DNA of 64,000 nucleotides from Arctopsyche grandis (taxonomy: Eukaryota; Arthropoda; Insecta; Trichoptera; Hydropsychidae), in assembly GCF_051622035.1 (NCBI RefSeq), contig NC_135355.1, forward strand, positions 28,614,986-28,678,985, in the 5' to 3' direction. The notes under the pieces were generated by a model, which was not told the origin of the DNA, did no database searches, and was given only the letters and a program-made list of their open reading frames with translations. Of the stretch, positions 45,560 to 57,792 are shown in pieces (positions within the stretch are counted from its first letter, which is position 1; each line of letters starts with the position of its first letter). The position numbers were made by a program, and so were the translations under genes.

Positions 45560-45960
45560 CCTTGAGTGTATCGAGAAATGGTTTACACACAATTAGTTAC
45601 ACAATTAGCTACGCGGCTTTAAAAGGGTTTTTGAGGGAATACGATTCGAGTCGAGTCGTGTGAAAAATGCTGGTAAAACTATAAAATTAATTAAAGACAA
45701 TATTTTTGCATATGTATCCCTTGAGGTCGGATACACAATTCGTCGTGCGGATTAAGAAGGGTTTTGATACTTGGGGGAAACATAATTTGTCACGCTGGTG
45801 GCGTGAGAATAAGAAATAAAGTTATTTAAAAACGATATTTTTAGTGTTAACATATGTGTTTTGAATGTATCGAGAAATGGTTGAGTAGATGCACAGAATT
45901 CGTCACGCAGATAGCATTGAGTCGTGAGAAAAATGCAACTAAAACAATAAAGATTTTGGA
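45560..45960 (+). repeat. diverged ~150-bp tandem repeat
   Basis: TTGAG-GT-TCG words followed by a ...CACAATT(C/A)GT(C/T)... and GTCGTG(T)GAAAAATGC recur at about 45563, 45721 and 45862. GTATCGAGAAATGGTT is exact at 45568 and 45867 (299 bp apart, two periods). It lies directly after the LTR-like block and may be part of the same element. Confidence 0.6.
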
Positions 45961-46550
45961 AGTCTCATAAATAACATTAAAGGAAAATATCAATTAAGCG
46001 TACGTTCAAAGAATCAAGATAACAAGCGGGAATAAAAAGTAATATAAGTACATACATAGGTTGTAAGATATTCACAACATAACATAACATATAACTTTTT
46101 TAAATTCGTGTATCAATTCCTTTCCAAGGCCACCAGTTTAAATCAACAGGCACAACACTAGTACGTATAAATTTAACATCGAGATGAATTTCGCGAATGC
46201 CGCATCTCACGATCTGCATACTACAATTTAACCGTTTCGTTAACGACCCGTCAATGCCACGTGACGTGCAGATGTCTCGTGCTCCCAAAATAATTCAATC
46301 AATTCAACGTAAATCGAATGGACAGCCTGTACAGTGTACTTTAGATGAGATAAGCGATTTTCCGTTGTGCAGTCGGGCGTGTTCAAATTTGGTTTAAGCA
46401 TTGTCTACGTTAATCCCCTCCGCATTGCACTTTTCCGGTTAAATTTATAGAATTTTCTGCGATGCAGGCGAAGATTGCGAAGTTGGTGTGATCCCATTGT
46501 AAGAGTTATGGGAGTTTTCATCTGACCGGAAAATCCGACCGGATCGCCGG

Positions 46551-46607
46551 ATGTCGGTCGCGAAAAGTCCGGAAGTCGTAGACGCTTTATGGCGCACCAG
46601 TTTCGAT
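46551..46607 (+). CDS. candidate first coding exon (19 codons) of an unidentified gene
   Basis: ATG at 46551 opens MSVAKSPEVVDALWRTSFD and ends at a strong donor GAT|GTAAGT (46608), phase 0. The frame has a stop upstream at 46500-46502, so this ATG is the first methionine. The codons are GC-rich at third positions (TCG, GTC, GCG, CCG, GAC), unlike the surrounding AT-rich DNA. The region 46190-46550 upstream is also less AT-rich and would be 5' UTR/promoter. The Kozak context (CGG before ATG) is not ideal. A possible next exon begins after TTTTTCATTACAG at 46858, but it is short and A-rich. I do not recognise the protein. Confidence 0.35.
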
Positions 46608-47069
46608 GTAAGTTTATAGCGGTGAAATATCAAATATATATACATTTATGTACATATTATGTTTTAGAGCTCTGAAAGTATAAATATTTGATGAAGACGA
46701 TCTGAGCTTTATTTATCATATTGATGGAATGTTTTCCAATTGACATTGCATGTGGGAATACTGTCGTCTCGCGTTGAAACAACATACATACATATATAAA
46801 ATGTTAGTTTATTTATATATACATGCATATATGTACATCCTTTATTTTTCATTACAGGTATTGATTTCATCAGACCCAAAAAAAAAAAACAATTTGTATG
46901 TGTTGAATTTATGGATATATTTTCTAGAACATAGAAATATAATAAATACAACGCATTAAAGAAGAATGTGATTATTTAAAAAAAAAATTTCCATAAATCA
47001 ATACAATGGAATGCAAATCTAATTGTATTCGTTTTTGACATTTATTAATTTATCTAAACATACACACAC

Positions 47070-48037
<968 letters not shown>

Positions 48038-48304
48038 ATGCAGAACGACTCGTTCGAGCTTTCAAAGTGTCAGACGTCGCCAACCCGGCGAAGATCACAC
48101 GCCCAATTAATAACGTGTAAAATTAAAATATTTCCCAAATGGCTTGTCGAAGATTTATCGCGTGTTTTTGTCTTACATGTATTCGAGTTGAACGAACCCT
48201 TAGGCCACGTTCTCGTGCGGATCGTTGATGAATGTAATAAAAATGTTTGTATGGGGAATTATCGTCGCGATAGTTCGATGGCCGTCCGAATGCAAATGGT
48301 CTGA
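48038..48304 (+). CDS. 88-aa hypothetical open frame in a GC-richer island
   Basis: ATG at 48038 (context GAA before ATG, a purine at -3) opens a frame of 88 codons to TGA at 48302. The protein begins MQNDSFELSKCQTSPTRRRS, has a basic Arg patch and a hydrophobic stretch (RVFVLHVFELNEPLGHVLVR), and ends with several Met. No domain is recognised. The surrounding 47930-48430 is clearly less AT-rich than the window, with no match to its repeats. It could be a short first exon, a small protein, or a regulatory element with a chance frame. Confidence 0.25.
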   Translation: MQNDSFELSKCQTSPTRRRSHAQLITCKIKIFPKWLVEDLSRVFVLHVFELNEPLGHVLVRIVDECNKNVCMGNYRRDSSMAVRMQMV

Positions 48305-48627
48305 AACTGGAACATTTGTCAACGTCAACCCAGTTCGCTACGTTTTAAAGTGTTCGTGACGGTCGCGATTATTGCGAGAGACAAATGAGAAATGTGTTCG
48401 CTTTGAACCGCCCCGAGAAAAATGTATGTACATATAGCCGCATCGGAAAAATTGCGGCTTACTTACAATTTCCTTCTATCCACAGTATCAGATTTTCCGT
48501 CATGTCTGTATATTTGTACGCAAAGTTACGCTAAATTAATTTCGAATGTTGTTATGTCTGTATGTATTTAAGTGTGTTTATACATATATTATTTTCAGAA
48601 TAACTGAATTCCTTACTTTATATAATA

Positions 48628-48800
48628 CTAGCGTTTTACCCGTTGATATTTCAACGGGTGCTTTCGGAAAAATTAAATCGGAACCCGGAATCGAAACTGA
48701 AATCAGTATTGGGAATTGAAACTGAAATCGGAATCGGGAATTGGAACTGAAATCAGAACTGAGATTCGGAACTGAAATCGGAATCGAACTAAATTGTAAG
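48628..48800 (-). mobile_element. Helitron-like element with terminal hairpin and CTAG
   Basis: The minus-strand 3' end reads CGAAAGCACCCGTTGAAATA, then TCAACGGGTAAAACG and CTAG (48628-48631). The hairpin CCCGTTGA/TCAACGGG (48639-48658) stands about 8 nt before the CTAG, the classical Helitron terminus. The interior is a (GGAATCGGAACTGAAAC)-type minisatellite. The 5' end is not resolved. Confidence 0.72.
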
Positions 48801-50207
48801 GAAACAAAACGACCATTGTGAAGAAATCTGGAATTGCAGTAAGAATGGATTTTTTTTATTTATTCGTTCTAGATTATTTATATATTCTCAATAGAAAGGA
48901 TTCCAAACAGTACTAAGAAATCCCACATGACTTCTTACAAATGAATTGAAAAGAAAGGCAGCAGTACTGTGGGATTTAAAGGGTTTGGATAGTTTAAAAA
49001 TGAAACACAAATTCCTATTTGTCTTGCTTATTATCATATCAATATGAAAACGGAAAGATTACTTACTATAAAATAAAACGCCAAGGTCTCACACGATCAA
49101 TACAGTAATTAAATAATATCGATGAAAAAATTAAACAATATAGTGGAGGTGAACCTAAAAATGTAACGTAGAAATACTTAATTTTGAGAAAAAATTGATT
49201 ATGAAGGAAGTGGTTGTTGAAGGAGTCTTTTTGTACATATGTTTAGACAATCTTCAATGGAAGAGTTTTTTTATTAATTTTTCAAAAAATTATCGACAAA
49301 TAACAGAAAATATGATTTCAAACTCTTTATCAATTTTCTAAAAGATGCTGTACTTTGTAGAGTGTGGTAGACTAATGATTGGAAAAAATATTTCCCAAAT
49401 TGATCTTCGAATCCGAGATCTCTCAGTCGAGATCATTTACGTTAACCACAGTGTAATTCTGCTGGTTAAATTTTAATTATATAAAATCAGCCTTGGTTTT
49501 GAATTACAATTGAAGTATTAAGAAAATAATGTATGTAATAAATATAATTTTGTCAGGAAAACTGAAAAAATGATGCGTCTAATTCCAAAACTAATAACTG
49601 AATTTTTAACTAATCTGATTGCAAACATTGTGTTTTTGTTACGTTTTTACTTTTGATTGAATATGCTTACAAAAAACTATTTTAATGTATGCTATTTATA
49701 ATTTGATAAAATAACAAGCAAATACGTGTAAAATGAAATCAAGTTTTTCAACGAATATACCCAGCCAATGAGTGATAAATAAAATATCAAATGTTCAAAA
49801 TCGAAAATTGCTTTATTATTTCAAATAGAATATTTTTTTCTGTCATAGTGAAATAGTCAAAATTAATTAGTTTCCATTGATAGGTTTAATTAGTTTCAAT
49901 TAATTAGTTTTAATTAATTAGTTTCCATTTCTTTAGAGAAAAATAAAGAAGAGATATTGAATTTATTTACGGTTGGCGAAATTGTTTTACCCACTCAAGA
50001 AAAGTTCGTAAATAATAATATAGAAAGTATAAAAGTAAAGGTGGATAATAGAAATTCTGGAACGGTACCCGAGAGAAAGTAAAATAGTGAAAGGAAGACC
50101 TCAAGTGGATGAAATTAGAAAAATGTTCGGTGTTAGATGGATATATGTATGTACATACATACATATGTAGTTGCGCAAATCAGAGATGAATGGAAACGTG
50201 TTATGCT
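48801..50207. other. no gene supported; SINE head relic inside
   Basis: AT-rich. It includes the SINE head fragment at 49400-49475 and an (AATTAGTTT)n-like run near 49865-49930. Confidence 0.45.
49400..49475 (-). mobile_element. tRNA-derived SINE head-only relic
   Basis: The minus strand reads ACCAGCAGAATTACACTGTG, GTTAACG and a B-box-like GGATTCGAAGATC. The central body is missing. It could instead be a tRNA pseudogene; the CCAGCAG start favours the SINE. Confidence 0.5.
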
Positions 50208-50215
50208 GCGTACGG

Positions 50216-51193
50216 ACCAAACCAACGACGATTTTGGTCCAACGTTTTAACCAGCAGGATAAAACCAGTAGCGTACAAAATATCGAAATAAAAATTAAAT
50301 TTAAAAATTGAAATCAAATATCAAAATTAAAAATATTATTATTATATTAAAATTAAATTCAAATATCAAAATAAAATTATAATCAATATATTAAAATTAA
50401 AATAAAATATTGAAAGTTAAAACAGAACATGCCCAATTTAAATAAATTTTCGAGATTGACCTAAAATTAGATCATCAACAATCACATACAGGTAATCCTC
50501 GACTTTTGTTTGTCGAAGACGTTTTGACTTACGTAGATACGCACTAAGATCGAGAAAAAAATCAAAGAATTATTATTTTTACTTCCCCGTAATGCGCAGT
50601 TACTGAGAATATATCATGTGTTAGTATGGGTGACCGAGCGATGGTCTCAACCCGACACGTTGTCGGTTTATCAAACGAAATTTTTTTAGTCTTCAATTGT
50701 TTCTCTCGTCGAAATAAATCAATTAATTAAATCATTTCAGAGGTAAATTTTATCGGATAATGTCTTCAATTGTTTCTCTCGTCGAAATAAATCAAATAAT
50801 TAAATCCATCTCAGAGGTAAAATTTATCGGATAATGTGTGATTATTAATTTTATTTCGACGAAAGAAAAAAAACCCTTTGACAAATCACCGACATTTTTT
50901 TTGTTAAATATTTCATCGACGGCGAAACACAGTACTGTATCGTGACGACTTATAAGAAACAATAACAACGTTTTTTTCGCTCGTAATTATAATATTTCTC
51001 TGGTTGTAATGCGTATCGTCGTAATTCAAAACATTGTTGTAATTCAAAACATCAACGATGATCTAATTTTAGCTCAATCTCGCTCGTTAGCCTAATTTTG
51101 ATATTTAATTTCAATTTTTTAATTTAATTTTTATTTCGATATTTTGTACGCTACTGGTTTTAAAAGTTGGCCCAAAATCGTCGTTGGTTTGGT
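50216..51193. mobile_element. 978-bp foldback element with long TIRs and 8-bp TSD
   Basis: The termini are ACCAAACCAACGACGATTTTGG and its inverse, continuing as long inverted arms (AACCAGTAGCGTACAAAATA, TCGAAATAAAAATTAAATT, then a CTAAAATTAGATCATC word on both sides), so each arm is some 250-300 bp with small gaps. The direct repeat GCGTACGG flanks it at 50208-50215 and 51194-51201. The centre holds a 73-bp tandem duplication. No coding capacity. An 8-bp TSD fits hAT, P or Merlin-like; the arm length resembles MULE-type foldbacks. Class is unresolved. Confidence 0.88.
50690..50836. repeat. 73-bp tandem duplication in the foldback element
   Basis: TCTTCAATTGTTTCTCTCGT...ATCGGATAATG is repeated at 50690 and 50763 with a few differences. 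An inverted, shorter version (TTATTTCGACGAAAGAAA) follows at about 50850. Confidence 0.9.
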
Positions 51194-51201
51194 GCGTACG
51201 G

Positions 51202-53974
51202 ACCATTAGAGAGACCTTCATCCAGCATTGGATGGTGAATGGCTATAAATGACTATTATGATAATAATGATACGTACATAATTAATTAAAATTTTAAATA
51301 TTCAATATTTTCCTGAAATATGCGTATAATCAAATTACAAACCACAACTGAACAATTTATTAATGACATTTGACGTCATTGAGTATCAAACCACATATTA
51401 ATTGTATATATGTATGTTTGTATATATTTATATAATTATACACAAATAATAATCAATAGGACTGTGACACCTGCATAATATTCATTGTGTGCAACAATTA
51501 TCTCAATTCAGACATTCAAATAGCATTCACGTCAAAGTAAACATTTAAATAAATTTGACACGTGAAGAATTTTGAAAAATTTCATGAATATTTTCCAAAC
51601 ACATATATTGATTCTGTCGAAAATTTTTCACAGTAAATGATTAAATTTTTAAATAAACAAAATTGGCATTATATGGCATATTTTTTCGCGATGATTTTAA
51701 ATGTATAAACATTATACAATATACATCTAAATATATTTATTCGATATAATATTATTAAATTATGAAATAAAATTCAATTGTTCGCTTCAGCGATTCCATT
51801 TTTCCCATTCGATATGGAAAAATTGAACGAACGAATGGGAAACGTTATATCTTATATTCAGTTTATTTTTAAAATATCATCGTTTACAAATACATACATT
51901 GGATTTTATATAATACTAGTGGCACGTGTGCACATAATTGTGCAATCGGTAGAATATTGCAATTTGTATCAACGGAATTAATAATTTATTAGTAATTTAA
52001 AGTTAAATTATTTTTTTTGAAAAAAAAAAATAGTATCCGGCCGATCATGTCAATGAAGTGATATACCGCGTCTCTTTCCACGATATACGATTCCAAGGGG
52101 AGAAAGAGAGACGGAGCGTGTTAGCGAACATTCACACGCCTTCACACGCACGAGGGCACGCGAGCACGCACGCACGCACGCAATAATGCATACATATATA
52201 CATATTTTTAAACATATCACTGTTTGCATGTGCTCTTTATGGATTCAGCTATTTTTATTCATAACTGAATTTGTATATAATTTGATTTGCGTAGTTCGTT
52301 AGTCGTTTGCTAATTTATTCACCGGTGCGAAATGTACGCACAAACCGCACAATATTTCTAAAGGGGGGGGGGGGGGGCAAAAACTCGTTAAAACTAATCC
52401 GAACAACTTCCATCCCCAGTTTAAATAGACCGGTGTATATTTATATTTATACGTCCTTATAATCCAATAAATATATGGGACACGAGACCGTAAAGTTTCC
52501 CATAATAAATACTGACTGCGTGAATCGAATATTTTGTGAAACTTTCAATCGAGAGCTTTTTCAACTGTGATGATATTTTTAGTATGATTTATTGTTATTT
52601 CTATAGTAGACGATTATATGTAATTAAGAAGCCTATTGAGGTTCATTCGATTTATTATTTCTTAATAAATGTTATTTCATGTCACGTTGCAATCTTCAAT
52701 AATTAAAATAAATTAGATTCTATATTTTTTTCAATCAAAAATGTACTGTAGCGCGAATGCTTTATGTCTGTCAAGTTCGAAAGCTCTCGACTGCGTTTTT
52801 TTTTTAAAAGCATTCCTTTCAATATTATTAATAGGCATATTTATGAAATGTGTACGTGCAAATTTTTAATATAAATAACCTGTCGTCATTTTGTTGAAAT
52901 ACAAAAATTAAATATTAAACATTACACGAGTCTTCAATCAGGCCAGAAAGACGTGTTTATGAAAGTGTTCCCTTTATTCCTAGTACAATAAGTATAATTC
53001 ATAGAACATACATACATACTTACATACGTTTATATTGTATTGTATCCACGTTTTGTATTATATAGCAGTTTGAGGGGAAAAAACATGTTTTTTCGGATAA
53101 TTTAATACATTCATGTCGTGCACTTTCAAAGTTGCCTCATTCTTTTACCATAATTGCGTCTTTGCGTATCAATCATATTTTATTGTTAGAGACTTATGAA
53201 TTTTTCATTTATTACTTCGCCCACATACTCTTTATACCAGTGGTTTTCAAGTGCGGCTACAAGCAGAAGGATTTTACTGTAGCTGCCAGGCTATGAAAAC
53301 CGCAAGATTGGGAAATTAACTATCCAGATGAAATCTGAAAGAAAGCTCGGAAAACTAATTTATTACAAGTTTTCTATTACCTTTACTCTGTTAGTTCTAT
53401 GACAGTTTTTCCTGTCAATTTAATTTTGAACCACTCCACTCTTCATATCGCTTTGATATTTTACCGACATACGAGGGTTAGCTAACATTAATTAATGTCT
53501 GCGACATGAAGATAGAGGAGTTTTATTATTTAACCATTAAAAATTATTTCAAAATCTTGTGTCAGATCGAAGAGATGACGCCTAGCTATCGAAACGCGGC
53601 TCTCTACCGCCCCTTTACAACTTACTTTTTTTACCGTCATTTATTTTGTACATAAATAGTGTTGTGTAGGTTTTGGAAAGAAATTCATACTAATTTATGT
53701 ATATATAGATAGCGTATATACATATATATGTAAAACTATAGTCAAGATTTCTTCGAGAAGTCAATCTTTAAATACATATATATGTATGCCAGCTCTACTA
53801 CACATGTAACATTGTCGCTCAATCAGAAAATTTTTACATGTCGGGAGAAATCCTGGAAAAATCTAATTTTTAATGTAGTATTTTTCGTTTTTCTTTAAAT
53901 GTGTTTTAAAAGTACGCACTGATATGAAATATTTATTACCCATTGGTATTCGAAACGCACTCTTATTTCAATTA
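51202..53974. other. no gene supported
   Basis: Contains a less AT-rich simple-sequence patch (CACACGCACGAGGGCACGCG, 52130-52180), a G15 run at 52363-52377, and a hAT-like border CAGTGGTTTTCAAGTGCGGC at 53238 without a partner end. Confidence 0.4.
52363..52377. repeat. G15 homopolymer
   Basis: An uninterrupted run of 15 G; compare the C15 run at 404-418. Error-prone for sequencing. Confidence 0.9.
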
Positions 53975-54350
53975 GCTAGCAGCATAGCTAGCACCGAGAG
54001 GCCCCGGGTTCGATCTTTCGAACATAATTTTTCTGAGTATGCTGCTGGTCAGACCTGGCTCCAGGTCAATCGTTTCCTATCAGAGTTTGCCAATTTCTCT
54101 GATTTAATTGTCGAAACGGTTCCCGATTAAATTGGCTAAAAACCTTCCTACCTACTATGTCACCACTTTTTGAGTATGATTAATGTAAAATAAAAATGTA
54201 TGTACAATTCATAGATGTCTCGTTCATTTGCGAGTTTTCAGTGTCTCGTAATTCAGCGACTTGTGTAATAAAAATACTGCATTGTTTGTAATTGGCCAGG
54301 AAGGCATATTTAAGTTTGCATGTGAGACCCTCCTGATATAAAATGTAAAA
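53975..54350 (+). mobile_element. tRNA-derived SINE copy 8 (tail type II)
   Basis: GCTAGCAGCATAGCTAGCAC head, B box GGGTTCGATC, central body TCAATCGTTTCCTATCAGAG, TTTGCCAATTTCTCTGATTT, GTCGAAACGGTTCCCGATTA, then CTACTATGTCACCACT. The tail ATAGATGTCTCGTTCATTTG, CGAGTTTTCAGTGTCTCGTA and AATTGGCCAGGAAGGCATAT is the type II tail of 17215-17632. Confidence 0.88.
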
Positions 54351-56127
54351 AGAAAAAAATGTACGAAAAAGTATTAATATCACAATACAGACTTTTTATG
54401 TCTATAATAAACCTTTTTTCGTGATTATTTCATTATTAATTCGAAATTCTTATACGGGCCCTCCGAAATAGAAAATATATACATAGGTATGTAGGTACAT
54501 ATATATGTAGTAAAGCAGGTCTGCTCGTGATAGGCACTCGAGAGTGTCTGATCTGCCGTCTGTACCTCATTTTAAAGGGCAGATTATCTGAACACGCACA
54601 AATTTCAAATCACACACAAGAAAACTATGGTGCGGCCACGGTCAAATTTCACTTTATAACCACTGCTCTGTACACACGCTCCGTATGTATGTACATACAT
54701 ATGTGTACGTATTTTCGTTTTGACTATAAAAAAAAGATTCTCGCAGAATTTAATAACACATAAATTGACCGTTACGTTGTATATCGCGTACCACGTATGA
54801 GCATTTGCATGAAAAAGTCGTTCTATTTCATTAAATGCTTAGTCCACAATTGATATTAATATTTTTACGAGGACATACATACGCTCATACACGTGCCGAA
54901 CATGTTCCTCTTAATTTTTATATCATACATGTGCGTTACCAAGCACTTGCTTTACAGTCCAGATATGTATTATATACATATATACTTTTATTGGAATGTC
55001 GTGGTATTTTACGGATGGACGTTATGGGTTTTATATAGGGATGTAATGCGCTATATAAAATGCTCTTCTTCGAAATTATTCTATGGGGTGAAAAGAATGG
55101 TACAAATTTTTTCGCACATTATCAAATGAGGCATCGCGTTAATCGGTTTTGTTTCGAGATTTATGATCCGTAGGACGCGGCGAGCGAAAGGGTTAAATCG
55201 GATCAGATTTGGCTCGTTGAACAATATTTGGACGCGTTAAGGCGCGAATTGCGTGGCAGGCGAAACTAAATGGTGCGAAAAATTGGCCTCAAATTGGCGC
55301 TTTTGTTTTTCGAATTTAACCGAAAAGATCGCAAAACTACATAAAGAAGAAAGTTTGTCGGTTTATTTATAAAAATCAGCTTGATTAATCTACGCCGAGT
55401 TTTGCCCGCGTATCGTTGATAGTTTTAGCTTGGAGATATTTTGTCTTGTAATGTGAGTCAATTAAGTCAGCATTTTTCAACCCGTGTTCTGCAAATGGTT
55501 TTGAAAGGTTTATCGAATAATATCTTAATGCACTCGTCTGTCAGACACAGAAAACATGAAAATATTGTTTACGAGGTGAAATAAGATTGTTTTTAACTGA
55601 ACATGCAACTGAATTGAATGATTGGATTGTAGACAAGAAATACAAAGCGTATCTCATGGATATTTTCCGTCCTTAAATAACTTAATATATCTCTTTGATA
55701 TTTTCACAATATGATGAAACTGCGCGAAATTGAAATTCTGGGAATATTCCATTTTGAAAGGGCTTGATTTTGCAAATTTATATAATATTTTGGTGACCAA
55801 AAGAGTTGAATTTAATGAACATGTCAAAGATACAAATGTATATATTTGCTGCAGCATTAATCTTTGTGCCTTTTTTCTGATAATTTCCTGCTCAGCCAAA
55901 AAAACACTTAGCTTTCGTTCAACATCTTGTGATACCTCTCAATTGTTACCAAAAAATTAAGGGCAACTCAACGATCGGCTCGACATTAAAGAAAACAAGT
56001 TTTGAGACTGCTCTACATACAAATATATATGTTCATATGTATTACAAATATGCAGCAAAATAGAAACAGATTAGATATCGAAGAAGACATTCACAAATTT
56101 AAAAAATCTCAAGTCACTCTTTTTTTC
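54351..56127. other. no gene supported
   Basis: 55130-55330 is less AT-rich without a frame. An 81-codon minus-strand frame (55654-55899) preceded by a TTTTTTTGGCTGAGCAG acceptor-like tract reads IIRKKAQRLMLQQIYTFVSL but has no family match that I know. Confidence 0.4.
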
Positions 56128-56462
56128 ATTTATTTATTTACATATATTTTACTATGACACCATTACGGGTTGCTCCTGAACGACACATATGGTATAAAAC
56201 TTACACATATATAAATTTTAAATCATATTCAAATATGGTGACAATTTTATGAAGAAATCAGAATTTCAACAATGAAATCAAATAAATTAGCAAACTCTGT
56301 TAGGAAACGATCAACTTAGAGTCACAAATATCCAGGTCTGACTAGCAGCATTGCAGAAATACTCCGAATAAATTCTTTACAATCAAAGTCAACTCAAGGA
56401 TTGAACCCGGGAACATCTGAGTGGTTAGAATTAACGCAATCACCGAGCTATGATGATGCAAT
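56128..56462 (-). mobile_element. tRNA-derived SINE copy 9 (tail type I, complete 3' end)
   Basis: The minus strand has TCATAGCTCGGTGATTGCG (A box region), the B box CCCGGGTTCAATCC, the central body TTGATCGTTTCCTAACAGAG, TTTGCTAATTTATTTGATTT, then CACCATATTTGAATATGATT. The best type I tail follows: ATATGTGTCGTTCAGGAGCA, ACCCGTAATGGTGTCATAGT and a terminal AAATAAATAAATG run. Confidence 0.88.
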
Positions 56463-57674
56463 GAATACATATGTAAATACCTATATGTATATGTACAATG
56501 AAAATTACTTTTTCATAAAATTTATCATATGTAAATCTACTAATTTATAGTAAATACATTGATCGTACTTTTCTCTATCGTATTATAAATAGAAAATTTC
56601 TGGAATTTGTTGTACATATGTATGAAATTATGTACATATGTATATACAGAAAAAATTGTCTTAATAAGCAATATGTATACATAAAGAAAAGTATATTTCA
56701 TTTTCATGTTATACGCCCTCGTTATCTTATATTATAGATGAAAACAATATTGAATGGTGTGCGATCCTCTGCTGGCACTTTCTTCCGAATCGCTATTGAT
56801 AGAAAAAATAATCACAGATTTTCATGACACATATTGTATTAAATCACTGCTATAGAAGCTATAACGCTCCTCAATGATAAATAAATACTGTTGAAGCGAA
56901 GAAAGCAAGATAAGGGTAGGAAAAAAATGCGATGACAAAATTGAAAGAATTATGACGGCGGGCGAAAGAAATATAATATAAATTCAATATTTTATTTTGC
57001 TATATATTTCGATACCGTTTTGTTTTCATCCGCTGATTTTTCACAGACAATCGAATGAAATGTCGAAAAATCGAATTTAATAATTTTAATGGAATTTAAA
57101 TAGGTTGGGGAATGAAATCTATTAATAAAATTTTTAACAATAAAATTATTTAAATATAATCTTTCAATCAATAGAATATTGAAAGTTAATTGGAATGGTG
57201 TTTGATTTTATTTTCTGAAATAGCTCGATAGATTGTGAAAAGCAGTTTCGAAATTTCCTTTCTAATTTCAATTTAATAAAAAAAGATTAACTTATTAATA
57301 ATGTAATAATGAAAAGTTTTATTGATAATGAAATTTATTTATAATGAAACAATAAAAATAATGAATTTCCCATAGATTTATTGATAATGAAATAGTAAAA
57401 ATAATGAATTTTCAACCACTCTAAATATTATAAATGGGTTTATAATATTATATCGCCTCATATATAATATTATACATGTGTGTATATAAAGGTCGTCGCT
57501 ATTTTATTTATCGTCATTAAAATACGATTCCCATATAAAATCTTATTTCATTTATAAAAAAATAAAAAAGTACACATGTTACAATAAAATTATAGCAGCA
57601 GTGAAATTATAATTTTTGACGGTTGGATGTTAGTGCGTGCCGATACAAATATATTCGCAGACAAAAACAAAAGC
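56463..57674. other. no gene supported
   Basis: AT-rich. AATAATGAAATTT...TTGATAATGAAA runs near 57290-57420 are locally repetitive. Confidence 0.45.
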
Positions 57675-57792
57675 GGGTTGGTTTTATTTATTTATGTTTG
57701 GGTTAGGTAAAGTTAAGTTAGGGTTGGTTTTATTTCTTAAAGGTTAGGTTAGGTTAAGTTAGGGTTGGTTTTATTTATTAAAGATTAGGTTG
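57675..57792 (+). repeat. interstitial TTAGG-type repeat in ~50-bp tandem units
   Basis: GGTTAGGTTAGGTTAAGTTA, followed by GGGTTGGTTTTATTTATTAA, is present about two and a half times. TTAGG is the ancestral insect telomere unit, but the array is short and degenerate, and GGTTAGG clusters also occur widely inside insect chromosomes. Confidence 0.7.

Noticed and set aside
49400-49475. Genuine tRNA gene
   Set aside because: A tRNA-like B box is present, but the head matches the SINE family and no full cloverleaf with a paired acceptor stem is visible.
53238-53660. Third hAT family element
   Set aside because: Only one border (CAGTGGTTTTCAAG) is visible; no opposite TIR, TSD or transposase.
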